Positions 16,644 to 25,195 are shown, counted from the stretch's first letter. The stretch is DNA of 64,000 bases from Burkholderiaceae bacterium (GCA_919902775.1 CAKKRJ010000010.1:1-64000), one strand, 5' to 3'. The notes: generated by a model not told the origin, from the sequence alone. Made by a program: numbers and translations.

Positions 16644-17054
16644 TCAGGGACGCAGATAAACGAAACCTTCATTGGCTTGCAGTTTGGCCACTTCAGCCAC
16701 ACCGGAGGGCACCACTTTGACCTCCATCAGCAGTTTGTCGGCCTGAATTTTGCGTGTCGTCAGGGTGTTGTTGCACACTCTGAACTCGACGCCTTTACCG
16801 ACCAACTCGCTCACACTGCCGACAAAGGGTTGATCCATCTGGTTGGTGGCGCCGTCGAGCAAGAAATCGATGCCCAGACCGTGTGTCACCACCACGATCT
16901 TGACCTTGGGGTCAGCAACCAAATGGTTGCGAATGTTGCCGATGGCGCGAGAAGCCTGAGGGATGCCTTCGCTCAGGTGGTAAACCACTTTGATCTCAGC
17001 CCATGACAAGGTGCAAGACAGCAGGCCAAAAATCAACCACAAGGAACGTTTCAT
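16644..17054 (-). CDS. Exported DsrE-family protein
   Basis: The 136-residue precursor has a signal peptide ending near SWAE. The DsrE/DsrF-like domain shows VVYHLSEGIPQASRAIGNIRNHL, KIVVVTHGLGIDFLL and VEFRVCNNTLTTRK with a conserved cysteine that in DsrE relatives carries sulfur. Periplasmic DsrE-like proteins are frequent neighbours of fccAB and sox genes and are thought to trap or transfer sulfane sulfur. GGAG lies before the ATG. Confidence 0.82.
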   Translation of the reverse strand: MKRSLWLIFGLLSCTLSWAEIKVVYHLSEGIPQASRAIGNIRNHLVADPKVKIVVVTHGLGIDFLLDGATNQMDQPFVGSVSELVGKGVEFRVCNNTLTTRKIQADKLLMEVKVVPSGVAEVAKLQANEGFVYLRP

Positions 17055-17132
17055 CAGTATCTCCTAATGGACTGATGTTAGCCGCTCGCGGGCACAGTCC
17101 ATGCCCGTAATAACCCCACTCGAAACTGACGC

Positions 17133-17465
17133 TCAGCTTTCAACGTCGATCTGTTGGCACACCGCCCGACAGATGTTCACGATGTTGTCATTCACGATGC
17201 GGTAGTAAATTTGAACGCCCTCTCGGCGCTTGTCCAGCACACCGGCGAGATACAGTGTGTTCAGGTGCTGAGACATATTGGGTTGGGTGGTGTTGATCTC
17301 GCTCAAAAGTTCACCCACGTTTTTTTCACCTTGGCACAAACAGCTGATGATGCGCAGACGCATGGGCGCCGACATCACGCGAAAAACTTCTGCGGCTTTT
17401 TCGATTTGCTTGTCTGAAACCGCAATGGTTTGGTCACGCGCAGATTTTTTGGTCACTTTGACCAT
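17133..17465 (-). CDS. ArsR-family regulator, SqrR/BigR-like persulfide sensor candidate
   Basis: 110-residue winged-helix repressor: FRVMSAPMRLRIISCLCQGEKNVGELLSEI, then the recognition helix TTQPNMSQHLNTLYLAGVLDKRREG. Cysteines at 42 and 44 (helix 2) and 99 and 103 (helix 5, ICRAVCQQ) sit where SqrR and BigR have the pair that forms a di- or tetrasulfide with sulfane sulfur, releasing DNA. The start at 17465 is chosen because GGGAAG precedes it; an ATG at 17477 lacks a site. It is the first gene on the sulfur-locus side and divergent from the sulfatase island. The likely target is the soxC-promoter palindrome. Confidence 0.87.
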   Translation of the reverse strand: MVKVTKKSARDQTIAVSDKQIEKAAEVFRVMSAPMRLRIISCLCQGEKNVGELLSEINTTQPNMSQHLNTLYLAGVLDKRREGVQIYYRIVNDNIVNICRAVCQQIDVES

Positions 17466-17706
17466 AGAACTTCCCATCGTATTCAGAAATAGCTGTCATT
17501 GTCGCCCACTTTTGAAGGCGGTGCGACGGCGCTATTCAAACGCTGGCCAGGCCTTCAACAGCCTGGGGTTAACCATGAGTCGCGGTGGATCAATCTGTCT
17601 GGTTTTCGACATTCAAGCAGCCCAACGCTCCCTAGGATAGAGGTCAAATCTGAAGACGGATGCCCTGCAGCATCCGACGGTGTTTGAAATTGAAAGCGCT
17701 CTGAAC

Positions 17707-20019
17707 ATGTCGTCCTTGGATACATCCCTGTTGAAGATTGCCGATCCAGGCAGCCATTTTTCTGGCCACATGGGCCGCACCCTGCCCGAGTCCACGCCAA
17801 GCTGGCCGGCACACGCGCACGCCCCCAAGGGCAGTCCGAACATCATCGTGATCCTGCTCGATGACCTCGGCTTTTCCGACTTGGGTTGTTACGGTGGCGA
17901 AATACAAACGCCCCACATCGATCGACTGGCCACGCAAGGCCTGCGCTACACGAACTACACCACCGTGCCCATGTGCACGCCTGCGCGCGCCGCCTTGTTG
18001 ACGGGCAAGAATCCGCACAGCGTGGGCTGCGGCTGGCTGACGCACAACGACCCGGGCTACCCCGGCTACCGCGGCGAGATGTCCAAAGACGCGCCACTGA
18101 TGCCTGAGTTGTTGCGCCAACAAGGCTGGTCCACCATGGCGGTGGGCAAATGGCACAACACCTACGACCGCAACCTGCACAGCGCCGCCGACAACAGCGG
18201 CTGGCCGCTGCAACGTGGCTTTGACCGCTTCTACGGCTTCATGGGTGCCGAAACCAGTTATTACCAACCGGACCGCATGCTCGAAGGCAATCAACTGGCC
18301 AAAGTGGACGCGTATCCAGAGGGGTACTTCGCGCCGGACGATTACACCCGCCGCGCCATTCAGTGGATGGCAGAACACCGTGCCAGCGCCCCCGACAAAC
18401 CGTTCTTTGCCTACCTCGCGTTTCAGTCGCCGCATACGCCCCACCAGGCCAAGCCGCAAGACCAGGCCAAATACAGTGGTGTTTACGAAGCCGGCTGGGA
18501 CGCCCTGCGCCTGGCGCGTTTCGAGCGCCAGCGCGCCATGGGCCTGATCGAGTCCAACGCCGTATTGCCACTACGCAACCCCGGCATCCCCGAGTGGAGC
18601 AGCCTGCCCGCCGATCAACAGACCCTCTATGCCCGCTACATGGCCTGCTATGCCGGCCTGGTGGACAACGTCGACCAGAACGTCGGCCGCCTGCTGGCCT
18701 TCCTGGAGAAAAGCGGGCAGCTCGACAACACGTTGATCATGATCACCTCGGACAACGGCGCCAACTCCATCGGCGGCCCAACCGGTGTGATGAACCTGCA
18801 AGACCGCCGCCAGGGCTTCCCGGAAGATGCGGCCTTGGTGCAGCGCTTGCTGCAGGCCAACGAGGTCGGCAACGACATGACCTACGCCGCCTACCCCAGT
18901 GGCTGGTCGCAAGTGTCCAACACGCCCTACCGCCTTTACAAGCGCACCCCCATGGCGGGCGGCATTCGGGTGCCTTTTGTGGCGCATTGGCCCCAAGGCA
19001 TTGCCGACAAGGGCGCCCTGCGCCGGCAGTGGATTCATGTCACCGATGTGCTGCCCACCGTGCTGGATTTGACCGGCGGCAGCTACCCCCCCGTGTGCAA
19101 CGGTTACCGCACCCGCACCATGGACGGCAAGAGCTTCTCGGCCTCATTGGGCCAAGCCGATGCCCCGGTGCAACGCCAGCGCCAGTACTACGAGTTGCAG
19201 GGCAACCGGGGCTACATCAGCGGCGACTGGAAAATTGTCTCTCTGCAACCCCCGCTGCAAGCCATCAAGCTGGACAACTGGATGCTGTTCAACCTGGCCA
19301 ACGACCCGACCGAAGTGCAGGATTTGGCAGCCACCGAGACCGAGGTGTTGCAGCGTTTGATCGCCGAGTTTGAAGCCGAGGCCACGGCCAACTATGTCTA
19401 CCCCATCGACAACCGCGACGACCGGCGTGCCATCACCCTGCCCCCGCACGAATTGGCCCAGGCCCTGCAACCGCGTGACTTCTACCCCGAAGGCGAGTCC
19501 ATTCCTGGTGTGACGGTTTCGCCCATGATTGCCGACCGCGACTTTGTGCTGCGTGCGCGCTTTGACTGGCAGACCGGGCAAGAAGGCGTCATCGTGGCCA
19601 TGGGCGACCACTTCGCCGGCATGGTGGCTTTTGTGATGGACGGTGCCTTGCACTTCACCTACCAGCTTTGGTATCGCCCAATCGAGCTGGCCCCCATGCC
19701 TCTGACACCCGGCCCGCAAGATTTTGTGCTGGACTACCGTGCGATGGGCAACCGCAAGGGCCTGGGCCACTTCAGCCTGAATGGCCGCGTAGTCTTTGAC
19801 GCCGCCGACCTGTCACCCACCATGGTGCGCCTGCCATCGGGCGGCCTGAGCGTGGGCATCAACAAGCGCCGCGCCATCAGCGAACGCTACGCCACACGCG
19901 GCACCTTTGCCTACACCGGGCGCATCGACGTGGTGCGCCTGGAACCCGGCGCACAGCCCGCCGATTCACCCATGGTGCTGGACGAAGCGGCCGTGCAAGC
20001 GCAGATGCGTACAGCCTGA
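17707..20019 (+). CDS. Type-I sulfatase, subfamily A copy 1
   Basis: The 770-residue protein has no signal peptide, so it should act in the cytoplasm. The sulfatase domain shows DDLGFSDLGCYGG near residue 52 (metal ligands), MCTPARAALLTGKNPHSVGCGW with Cys90 as the residue turned into formylglycine, VGKWHNT, and TSDNGANS. A C-terminal beta-sandwich domain of about 190 residues begins near 575 (RARFDWQTGQEGVIVAMG). It hydrolyses sulfate esters; the substrate is unknown. A GTG start at 17680 is possible. It leads an operon with a CoA ligase, an MFS carrier and a split ThDP enzyme. It is closely similar to the sulfatase at 36373. No formylglycine-generating enzyme lies in the window. Confidence 0.9.
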   Translation: MSSLDTSLLKIADPGSHFSGHMGRTLPESTPSWPAHAHAPKGSPNIIVILLDDLGFSDLGCYGGEIQTPHIDRLATQGLRYTNYTTVPMCTPARAALLTGKNPHSVGCGWLTHNDPGYPGYRGEMSKDAPLMPELLRQQGWSTMAVGKWHNTYDRNLHSAADNSGWPLQRGFDRFYGFMGAETSYYQPDRMLEGNQLAKVDAYPEGYFAPDDYTRRAIQWMAEHRASAPDKPFFAYLAFQSPHTPHQAKPQDQAKYSGVYEAGWDALRLARFERQRAMGLIESNAVLPLRNPGIPEWSSLPADQQTLYARYMACYAGLVDNVDQNVGRLLAFLEKSGQLDNTLIMITSDNGANSIGGPTGVMNLQDRRQGFPEDAALVQRLLQANEVGNDMTYAAYPSGWSQVSNTPYRLYKRTPMAGGIRVPFVAHWPQGIADKGALRRQWIHVTDVLPTVLDLTGGSYPPVCNGYRTRTMDGKSFSASLGQADAPVQRQRQYYELQGNRGYISGDWKIVSLQPPLQAIKLDNWMLFNLANDPTEVQDLAATETEVLQRLIAEFEAEATANYVYPIDNRDDRRAITLPPHELAQALQPRDFYPEGESIPGVTVSPMIADRDFVLRARFDWQTGQEGVIVAMGDHFAGMVAFVMDGALHFTYQLWYRPIELAPMPLTPGPQDFVLDYRAMGNRKGLGHFSLNGRVVFDAADLSPTMVRLPSGGLSVGINKRRAISERYATRGTFAYTGRIDVVRLEPGAQPADSPMVLDEAAVQAQMRTA

Positions 20020-20046
20020 TTGCAACCATTCATATCAAGACGCAAC

Positions 20047-21657
20047 ATGAACAAACTTTGGCTCTCCCAATACCCCACCGGCATGCCCGCCATGGTGGAC
20101 GTGACCCCTGCGGCATCGCTCACCCATCTGATCGATGCGTCACTGCAAACACATGCGACGCTACCGGCCATCACCGCCGGAGGCAAAGCAACCAGTTTTG
20201 CCGAACTGGACATGATGTCCAGCCGGTTTGCCGCCTGGCTTCAAAGCCGTGGCGTGGCCAAAGGCGACCGCGTCGCCTTGATGATGCCCAACGTCTTGCC
20301 ATTTGCCATCGGAGTGATCGGCGTGTTGCGCGCAGGTGCGGTGGTGGTGACGGTCAATCCCCTGTACACCCCGCGTGAACTGGCGCACCAGCTCAAGGAC
20401 AGCGGCGCCCAAACCATCGTCATCTTTGACGCATTCGCGCCCACACTGGACGCTGTTCTGGCGGACACGGGTATCCAAAACATCGTTGTGATTCAGTCTG
20501 GCCTGGTGCCGAATGACAGCTACACGCTGACCGGGCACGTCAGCTTCATGGAGACCATGACCGCTGGCGCCGCCATGGTTCGCCAACCGGTGGATGTGGG
20601 ACTGGACGATGTGGCATTCCTGCAATACACCGGTGGCACCACCGGCGTCTCCAAGGGGGCCGTGCTTTTGCACCGCAACGTGCTGGCCAATGTGATCCAG
20701 ATGGACGCCTGGGTGGCCCCGGCATTTCCTGGCGGAGAAACCAAGGGTTTCAACACCCTGTCCATCCTGCCGATGTACCACATCTTTGCGCTGACGTTCT
20801 GCCTGCTGTGGGGCATCCGCAATGGACTGAACAACCACTTGGTTCCCAATCCGCGTGACATGGCCGCGTCAATCAAAGGGCTCACGGGCGTCAAACTGCA
20901 CATCTTCCCGGGTGTCAACACACTGTTTGCAGGCATCCTGGCCCACCCGGATTTCAAGAATCTGGACTTGTCGGAATTGCGTCTGGCCGTGGGCGGCGGT
21001 GCCGCCGTGCACGAGGCTGTTGCGGATCGGTGGATGGCGGCCACAGGCGTTCCGATTGTGGAAGGCTATGGCCTGTCAGAAACATCCCCCATGGCCACGT
21101 GCAACCTGGCCAATGTCAAAGGATGGACCGGCACCATCGGCTTGCCCGTGCCCAATACCGAGATCGCCATTCGCGACGACGACAACCAAGATGTCCCGCT
21201 GGGGGAACGTGGCGAAATTTGCATTCGCGGCCCGCAAGTCATGGCGGGTTATTGGCAACGCGCAGATGAAACGGCCAACGTGACCACTGCTGACGGCTAC
21301 TTCAAATCGGGTGACATCGGCGTCATGGACGAACGCGGCTACGTCAAGATTGTGGACCGCAAGAAGGACATGATTCTGGTCAGTGGCTTCAACGTCTTCC
21401 CCAACGAGATCGAAGAAGTGGTGGCCAAGTGTGCAGGGGTTCTTGAGCTGGCCGCCATTGGCATACCGGACGACAAGACCGGCGAAGCCGTCAAAGTCTT
21501 CATCGTGCGCAGCGACCCTGAACTGACAGAAGCCCAGGTCAGCGCCCATTGCCGCGCCAACCTCACGGCTTACAAATGCCCCAAGCAAATCGTCTTCGTG
21601 GAGGCGCTGCCCAAGTCCACCGTGGGCAAAATTTTGCGGCGTGAACTCAGGGGCTGA
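20047..21657 (+). CDS. AMP-forming acyl-CoA ligase
   Basis: The 536-residue protein of the ANL superfamily has the P-loop YTGGTTGVSKGAVLLHRN, YGLSETSPMATCN, GYFKSGDIGVMDERGYVKIVDRKKDMI, and the C-terminal catalytic lysine in PKSTVGKILRREL. It activates a carboxylic acid with ATP and CoA. The overall pattern is FadD-like (medium to long chain), but chain length cannot be told. The ATG at 20047 is preferred over a TTG overlapping the sulfatase stop. Being 27 bp after a sulfatase suggests it activates the acid formed from the desulfated product. Confidence 0.9.
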   Translation: MNKLWLSQYPTGMPAMVDVTPAASLTHLIDASLQTHATLPAITAGGKATSFAELDMMSSRFAAWLQSRGVAKGDRVALMMPNVLPFAIGVIGVLRAGAVVVTVNPLYTPRELAHQLKDSGAQTIVIFDAFAPTLDAVLADTGIQNIVVIQSGLVPNDSYTLTGHVSFMETMTAGAAMVRQPVDVGLDDVAFLQYTGGTTGVSKGAVLLHRNVLANVIQMDAWVAPAFPGGETKGFNTLSILPMYHIFALTFCLLWGIRNGLNNHLVPNPRDMAASIKGLTGVKLHIFPGVNTLFAGILAHPDFKNLDLSELRLAVGGGAAVHEAVADRWMAATGVPIVEGYGLSETSPMATCNLANVKGWTGTIGLPVPNTEIAIRDDDNQDVPLGERGEICIRGPQVMAGYWQRADETANVTTADGYFKSGDIGVMDERGYVKIVDRKKDMILVSGFNVFPNEIEEVVAKCAGVLELAAIGIPDDKTGEAVKVFIVRSDPELTEAQVSAHCRANLTAYKCPKQIVFVEALPKSTVGKILRRELRG

Positions 21658-21701
21658 GGCGCCACCACCGAGACACCAGACACGACCACACAGGAGCCCA
21701 T

Positions 21702-22979
21702 ATGCACCAGACCCTCCAGGAAGACGGCTACCTCTACTCCAGAGGGCATGCATGGCGCGCGCTGTTCCTGATTTACATGCTCATGCTGTTCGACTTCATC
21801 GACCGGCAGGTGCTGTCTGCCTTGCTGCCCTACATCAAAGTGGAATGGCAGTTGAGTGACACCGAACTGGGGGCGCTAGTGGGCATTGTCAACGTGGCCA
21901 TTGCGCTGTTTGCATTTCCGGTGTCGGTGCTGGTGGACCGCTGGAGCCGCACCAAAAGCATCAGCGGCATGGCCGTGCTTTGGTCGGCCGCCACCGTGGC
22001 CTGCGCATTTGCCGGGAACTTCGCACAGATGCTGGTCGGCCGCTTCTTCATTGGCACCGGCGAGGCGGGCTATACCGCCGGAGGCGCCAGCCTGTTGTCG
22101 GCCTCTTTCCCGCGTCGCTTGCGCGGCACGGTCATGGGCATCGCGAACTCGGCCACCATGCTGGGCAGCGTGTTGGGCGTGGTCCTGGGCGGCGCGATTG
22201 CAGCCAAGTGGGGATGGCGCTATGCCTTTGGCGTGGTGGCCATTCCCGGCTTTGTGTTTGCCATCCTGATTTTGTTTCTGCGGGATTACAAAAACGTCCA
22301 CATCGCCGTACAGCCCCACCAGGACACACAGGAACCCGGCATGAGCTGGCAGCAGGCGACCCGCGTCATCCTGCGCTCGGGGGCTCTGCGCGCCATCTTT
22401 GTGGGCAGCGCCATGCAACTGATGTTCACCGCCACGGTGGGCAATTGGTTGCCCAGCTACTTCAACCGCTACCATGCGCTGGCCCCCGACCAAGCCGGTT
22501 TGCGCACCGGCATCATGCTGTTGATCGCGTCGGTCGGCGTCATGGCCTTCGGTTATCTCTCTGACAAACTCGCTGCAGGCAAGCCGCGCCGTCGCCTGGT
22601 CCTGATGGCCAGTTTCCCTTTGTGTACGGCGCTGGCATTTGGCGCGGCATTTGCGCTGCCGGTGGGCAATATGCAACTGGGCTTGTTGTTTGTGGGCGCA
22701 TTTTTTATGGCGGCCATCCTCGGCCCCTGCTTCGCAGTGATCCACGATCTGGTGCACCCCGGCATGACCGGCATGGCCATTGGCGTTCTCATACTCGCCA
22801 ACAACCTGCTGGGCATGGCCTTGGGGCCGCTGATCGGAGGCATGTTGTCCGACCGCTTTGAACTCAGCACGGCGCTTTTGCTGGTGTCGGCTGTTCCCCT
22901 GACTTCAGCGGCCGCATTCTTTCTTGCCTCCACACGCTATGACAAGGCGATCGCAGCACTGACCGACACGCCGCACTGA
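21702..22979 (+). CDS. MFS transporter
   Basis: 425 residues with 12 predicted membrane segments. The motif between segments 2 and 3 is DRWSRTKSISG, and FIGTGEAGYTAGGASLLSASFPRRLRG is typical of the Spinster/AAHS-like carriers for organic anions. AGGAG precedes the ATG. It is the only obvious importer in this operon, so it may take up the sulfate ester or an acid for the cytoplasmic sulfatase next to it. Confidence 0.88.
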   Translation: MHQTLQEDGYLYSRGHAWRALFLIYMLMLFDFIDRQVLSALLPYIKVEWQLSDTELGALVGIVNVAIALFAFPVSVLVDRWSRTKSISGMAVLWSAATVACAFAGNFAQMLVGRFFIGTGEAGYTAGGASLLSASFPRRLRGTVMGIANSATMLGSVLGVVLGGAIAAKWGWRYAFGVVAIPGFVFAILILFLRDYKNVHIAVQPHQDTQEPGMSWQQATRVILRSGALRAIFVGSAMQLMFTATVGNWLPSYFNRYHALAPDQAGLRTGIMLLIASVGVMAFGYLSDKLAAGKPRRRLVLMASFPLCTALAFGAAFALPVGNMQLGLLFVGAFFMAAILGPCFAVIHDLVHPGMTGMAIGVLILANNLLGMALGPLIGGMLSDRFELSTALLLVSAVPLTSAAAFFLASTRYDKAIAALTDTPH

Positions 22980-23011
22980 ACACGTCAGAGGGCACACCCC
23001 ACGGAGACCCC

Positions 23012-23557
23012 ATGAGCGAGACATACACCCCCAATCCGGCAGGTGGGCCGAGCGCATCCGCCTTGCTTGCCGCACTGCAGGCCGCACAGGTGACGCACTG
23101 CGTGACCGTGCCCGATTTCGTTCAGTTTGCATTACACCAACGCATCATGGCAGCGGACAGCGGCCTGGTGAACGTGCTGGCGTGCACCGAAGACCAGGCC
23201 TTGACCACCGCCACGGGGATTTACATCGGCGGTGGCAAACCCGTCGTGATGGTGCAGAACCAGGGCCTGTTCAAGTGCATGAACACCTTGCGCGCCACCT
23301 GCATGGACTGCGCTGTGCCCATGGTCTTTCTGGTCGGTCAGTTTGGTCGAGAAGCCGAGAACTTTGGCCAGCCAACTCGGGCGTCACGCCGCAGCATGGT
23401 TCGCATCATGGAGCCCTGGCTGCAAGCGCTGGACTTGCGGTTTTGGAACATCGACGAAGACGCCGATGTGCCCCACGTTGCCCATGCCTTTGAGCACGCA
23501 GCCAACGCCAAGACCGCCGCCGTGTTGTTGATTGGCCGCCATGTGGCTTGGAACTGA
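23012..23557 (+). CDS. ThDP-dependent decarboxylase, N-terminal (PYR) subunit, copy 1
   Basis: 181 residues forming only the pyrimidine-binding domain of a thiamine-diphosphate enzyme: VTHCVTVPDFVQFAL, then CTEDQALTTATGIYIGG with the cofactor-activating Glu60, then VVMVQNQGLFKCMNTLRA and VPMVFLVGQFGRE. The closest known split enzymes are sulfopyruvate decarboxylase (ComD) and phosphonopyruvate decarboxylase. The partner domain is encoded at 23654. GGAG lies before the ATG. A second pair lies at 30093-31364. The substrate is probably a 2-oxo acid, which one is unknown. Confidence 0.82.
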   Translation: MSETYTPNPAGGPSASALLAALQAAQVTHCVTVPDFVQFALHQRIMAADSGLVNVLACTEDQALTTATGIYIGGGKPVVMVQNQGLFKCMNTLRATCMDCAVPMVFLVGQFGREAENFGQPTRASRRSMVRIMEPWLQALDLRFWNIDEDADVPHVAHAFEHAANAKTAAVLLIGRHVAWN

Positions 23558-23567
23558 AGGAGATGCC

Positions 23568-23657
23568 ATGAACCCCCACGTTCGTCACTTCGTGTACTCA
23601 CTGCCCCCCAAGGGGGCCCTGTCCTCCTTGGGGCGGCCCTGCGGAGGACAGTCATGA
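23568..23657 (+). CDS. Possible 29-residue leader peptide ahead of the ThDP subunit gene
   Basis: A short frame starts at an ATG with a good GGAG site (6-nt spacing), 11 bp after the PYR-subunit stop. It runs through the whole inserted repeat without a stop and ends at a TGA overlapping the next gene's ATG. Ribosomes on it would unfold the hairpin that hides the GGAGG of the gene at 23654. It may simply be the old start of that gene split off by the repeat. There is no evidence that the peptide itself has a job. Confidence 0.35.
   Translation: MNPHVRHFVYSLPPKGALSSLGRPCGGQS
23573..23652. repeat. 80-bp palindromic intergenic repeat inserted at a start codon
   Basis: A G+C-rich element with two hairpins: CCCCCC/GGGGG near 23605-23616, and a perfect 9-bp stem CTGTCCTCC (23619-23627) with GGAGGACAG (23643-23651). 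It is flanked by CATGAA on both sides (23567-23572 and 23653-23658), which looks like a 6-bp target duplication. Similar CCCCC-AAGGGGG-type units are familiar from intergenic DNA of Comamonadaceae. The right arm contains the ribosome-binding site of the next gene. Confidence 0.6.
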
Positions 23658-24259
23658 ATGTCCAAGAAGCCTGTGCTGCCATTGACGCTGCCCGTCAAGC
23701 CCTGTGCCCCACTGCACCGCTGGTATCGACCATGTCGGCCATGCATGCTTTCGACGACCTGGGCGTCACCGCGCACCGCCTGGACTCGGTGCCGCTCATG
23801 GGCGGCGCCAGTGGCCTGGGCCTGGGCATCGCCTTGATGAAGCCCGACCTCCCGGTCATTGTGGTGGACGGCGATGCCAGTCTGCTCATGGAATTGGGCA
23901 GCTTGGTGACCGTTGCCAACGCCAAGCCGCAGCGCTTTGTGCACATCCTGATGCACAACAACACCCAATTCAGCAGCATCGTGAATCTGCCCACGGCTGC
24001 TGCCGAGCCGGACTGCAATTTTGCAGGCATGGCCCAAAGTGCGGGCTACCCGCATGTCTTCGAGGTCCATGATCTCCAGGAATTGATCCGGGTGCTGCCA
24101 CAGTTATTGACCCAGACCGGTGCAAGCTTTGTCGACTTGAGGGTAACGCCCCCACCCGCGCGGGTGGGCGCGCACCAAGCTCAACCCCTGCTGCCGGATC
24201 TGCAGTTTCAACGCATGCGCGCAGGCGTCGTCAGCTTGAAACAAACCTTGTCCGCCTGA
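23654..24259 (+). CDS. ThDP-dependent decarboxylase, C-terminal (PP) subunit, copy 1
   Basis: 201 residues forming the diphosphate-binding domain: LDSVPLMGGASGLGLGIALMKP, then VVDGDASLLMELGSLVTV with the Mg/ThDP aspartates, then LMHNNTQFSSIVNLPT supplying the Asn ligand. It resembles ComE, the partner of ComD. It pairs with the subunit at 23012. Its Shine-Dalgarno GGAGG is inside a hairpin created by a repeat insertion (23573-23652), so translation likely depends on coupling. Its stop is immediately followed by a scar of other genes. Confidence 0.82.
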   Translation: MNVQEACAAIDAARQALCPTAPLVSTMSAMHAFDDLGVTAHRLDSVPLMGGASGLGLGIALMKPDLPVIVVDGDASLLMELGSLVTVANAKPQRFVHILMHNNTQFSSIVNLPTAAAEPDCNFAGMAQSAGYPHVFEVHDLQELIRVLPQLLTQTGASFVDLRVTPPPARVGAHQAQPLLPDLQFQRMRAGVVSLKQTLSA

Positions 24260-24331
24260 AACGTGTATCCGCTCGACATCCGCCCCCTGGAGCACGCCAT
24301 CGCCAAAAGACTGTGCATGGTCAACAACTGA
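24260..24331 (+). pseudogene. Deletion scar: sulfatase-A fragment joined to the tail of a TTT binding-protein gene
   Basis: Directly after the ThDP-subunit stop, the frame from GTG 24263 reads VYPLDIRPLEHAI, matching VYPLDARALERAI of the sulfatase at 36373 (near 38057). It then switches to AKRLCMVNN and a stop, matching the last residues KKLGMVNN of the TTT protein at 38742. The DNA agrees too: 19 nt around the stop (24315-24333) are identical to the end of the TTT gene, and about 36 of 45 nt match the sulfatase piece. A sulfatase-TTT pair thus once stood here and lost its middle. Similarity may continue to about 24350. Confidence 0.75.
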
Positions 24332-24358
24332 GCCCAGTGCCCATGACCGACCTTTGAC

Positions 24359-25108
24359 CTACAGCGGTCGGCGTGCAATGCTGAAGACTTGCCCGGTCGG
24401 CCCCGTGCTGGGCTGCGTCGCCAGGAACATCGCCATGGGCACCACGTCGTCAGCCAACTTGACCCATTCGCCGATTTTGGTGAGCTGGTCGTACATCGCT
24501 TGCATCGACGGCCCGCCAATGCCCGTATTCACTGGGCCTGGCACGATCTCATTGACCGTGATGCCATCACTCCACAACTCCTGTGCCAGCACACTTGACA
24601 ACATGGCCATGCCCGCCTTGGCACAGGCATACGCCGAGGTTCCCGGTGTGCCCACGTGTCCCAGGCCGGAGCCCATCATGATGATCTTGCCGCCACCGCG
24701 CAATTTCAGCGCTGGGACAACTGCGCGGACAGAGTAATAAGCGCCCATCAGATTCACATCGACAACCTCGCGCCATGTCTCGGGCGGGATGTCCATCAAC
24801 GGTGCACGGTTGCCGCCAATGCCAGCGTTCAACATCGCAATGTCCACCCCGCCGAATGCATCAATGGTCTGCCTAACCATGGCTTCGACACTCGCAAGCT
24901 GCGAGACATTGGTGGCGACGGCGATGGCGCGGCCACCCATTTCCACGATTTGTGCGGCGGTTTCACACAGCTCGTTTTCTGTGCGTGCAGCACAGCACTC
25001 GGCGGCTCCAGCACGCGCATAGGCCAGTGCAATGGCGCGCCCGATGCCCTTGCCCGCGCCCGTCACAATGGCGACCTTGCCATCCAAATCATGCATCAAA
25101 TTGCTCAT
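24359..25108 (-). CDS. Short-chain dehydrogenase/reductase
   Basis: 249-residue classical SDR: cofactor loop TGAGKGIGRA near residue 17, LNAGIGGN, catalytic Ser in MMGSGLGHVG, and the YACAKAG active-site Tyr-Lys. The residue pattern after the second strand (AARTENEL) would accept NADP(H) or NAD(H). It is the last gene of a six-gene minus-strand operon (31364 to 24359) that includes a GMC oxidoreductase and a sulfatase, so it may reduce or oxidise a carbonyl intermediate of the same substrate. Confidence 0.9.
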   Translation of the reverse strand: MSNLMHDLDGKVAIVTGAGKGIGRAIALAYARAGAAECCAARTENELCETAAQIVEMGGRAIAVATNVSQLASVEAMVRQTIDAFGGVDIAMLNAGIGGNRAPLMDIPPETWREVVDVNLMGAYYSVRAVVPALKLRGGGKIIMMGSGLGHVGTPGTSAYACAKAGMAMLSSVLAQELWSDGITVNEIVPGPVNTGIGGPSMQAMYDQLTKIGEWVKLADDVVPMAMFLATQPSTGPTGQVFSIARRPL

Positions 25109-25195
25109 GGAAATTTCCTAAGGTTGGTTGCTGAACGATTGATCAACAGTTGCTGAAATTGAGCGACAAGGACCACTGACGCCCCCAAACCGGCC

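Noticed and set aside
23012..24259. Acetolactate synthase assignment for the split ThDP pair
   Set aside because: It lacks the FAD/central domain between PYR and PP domains and has the ComD/ComE-type layout with separate genes.
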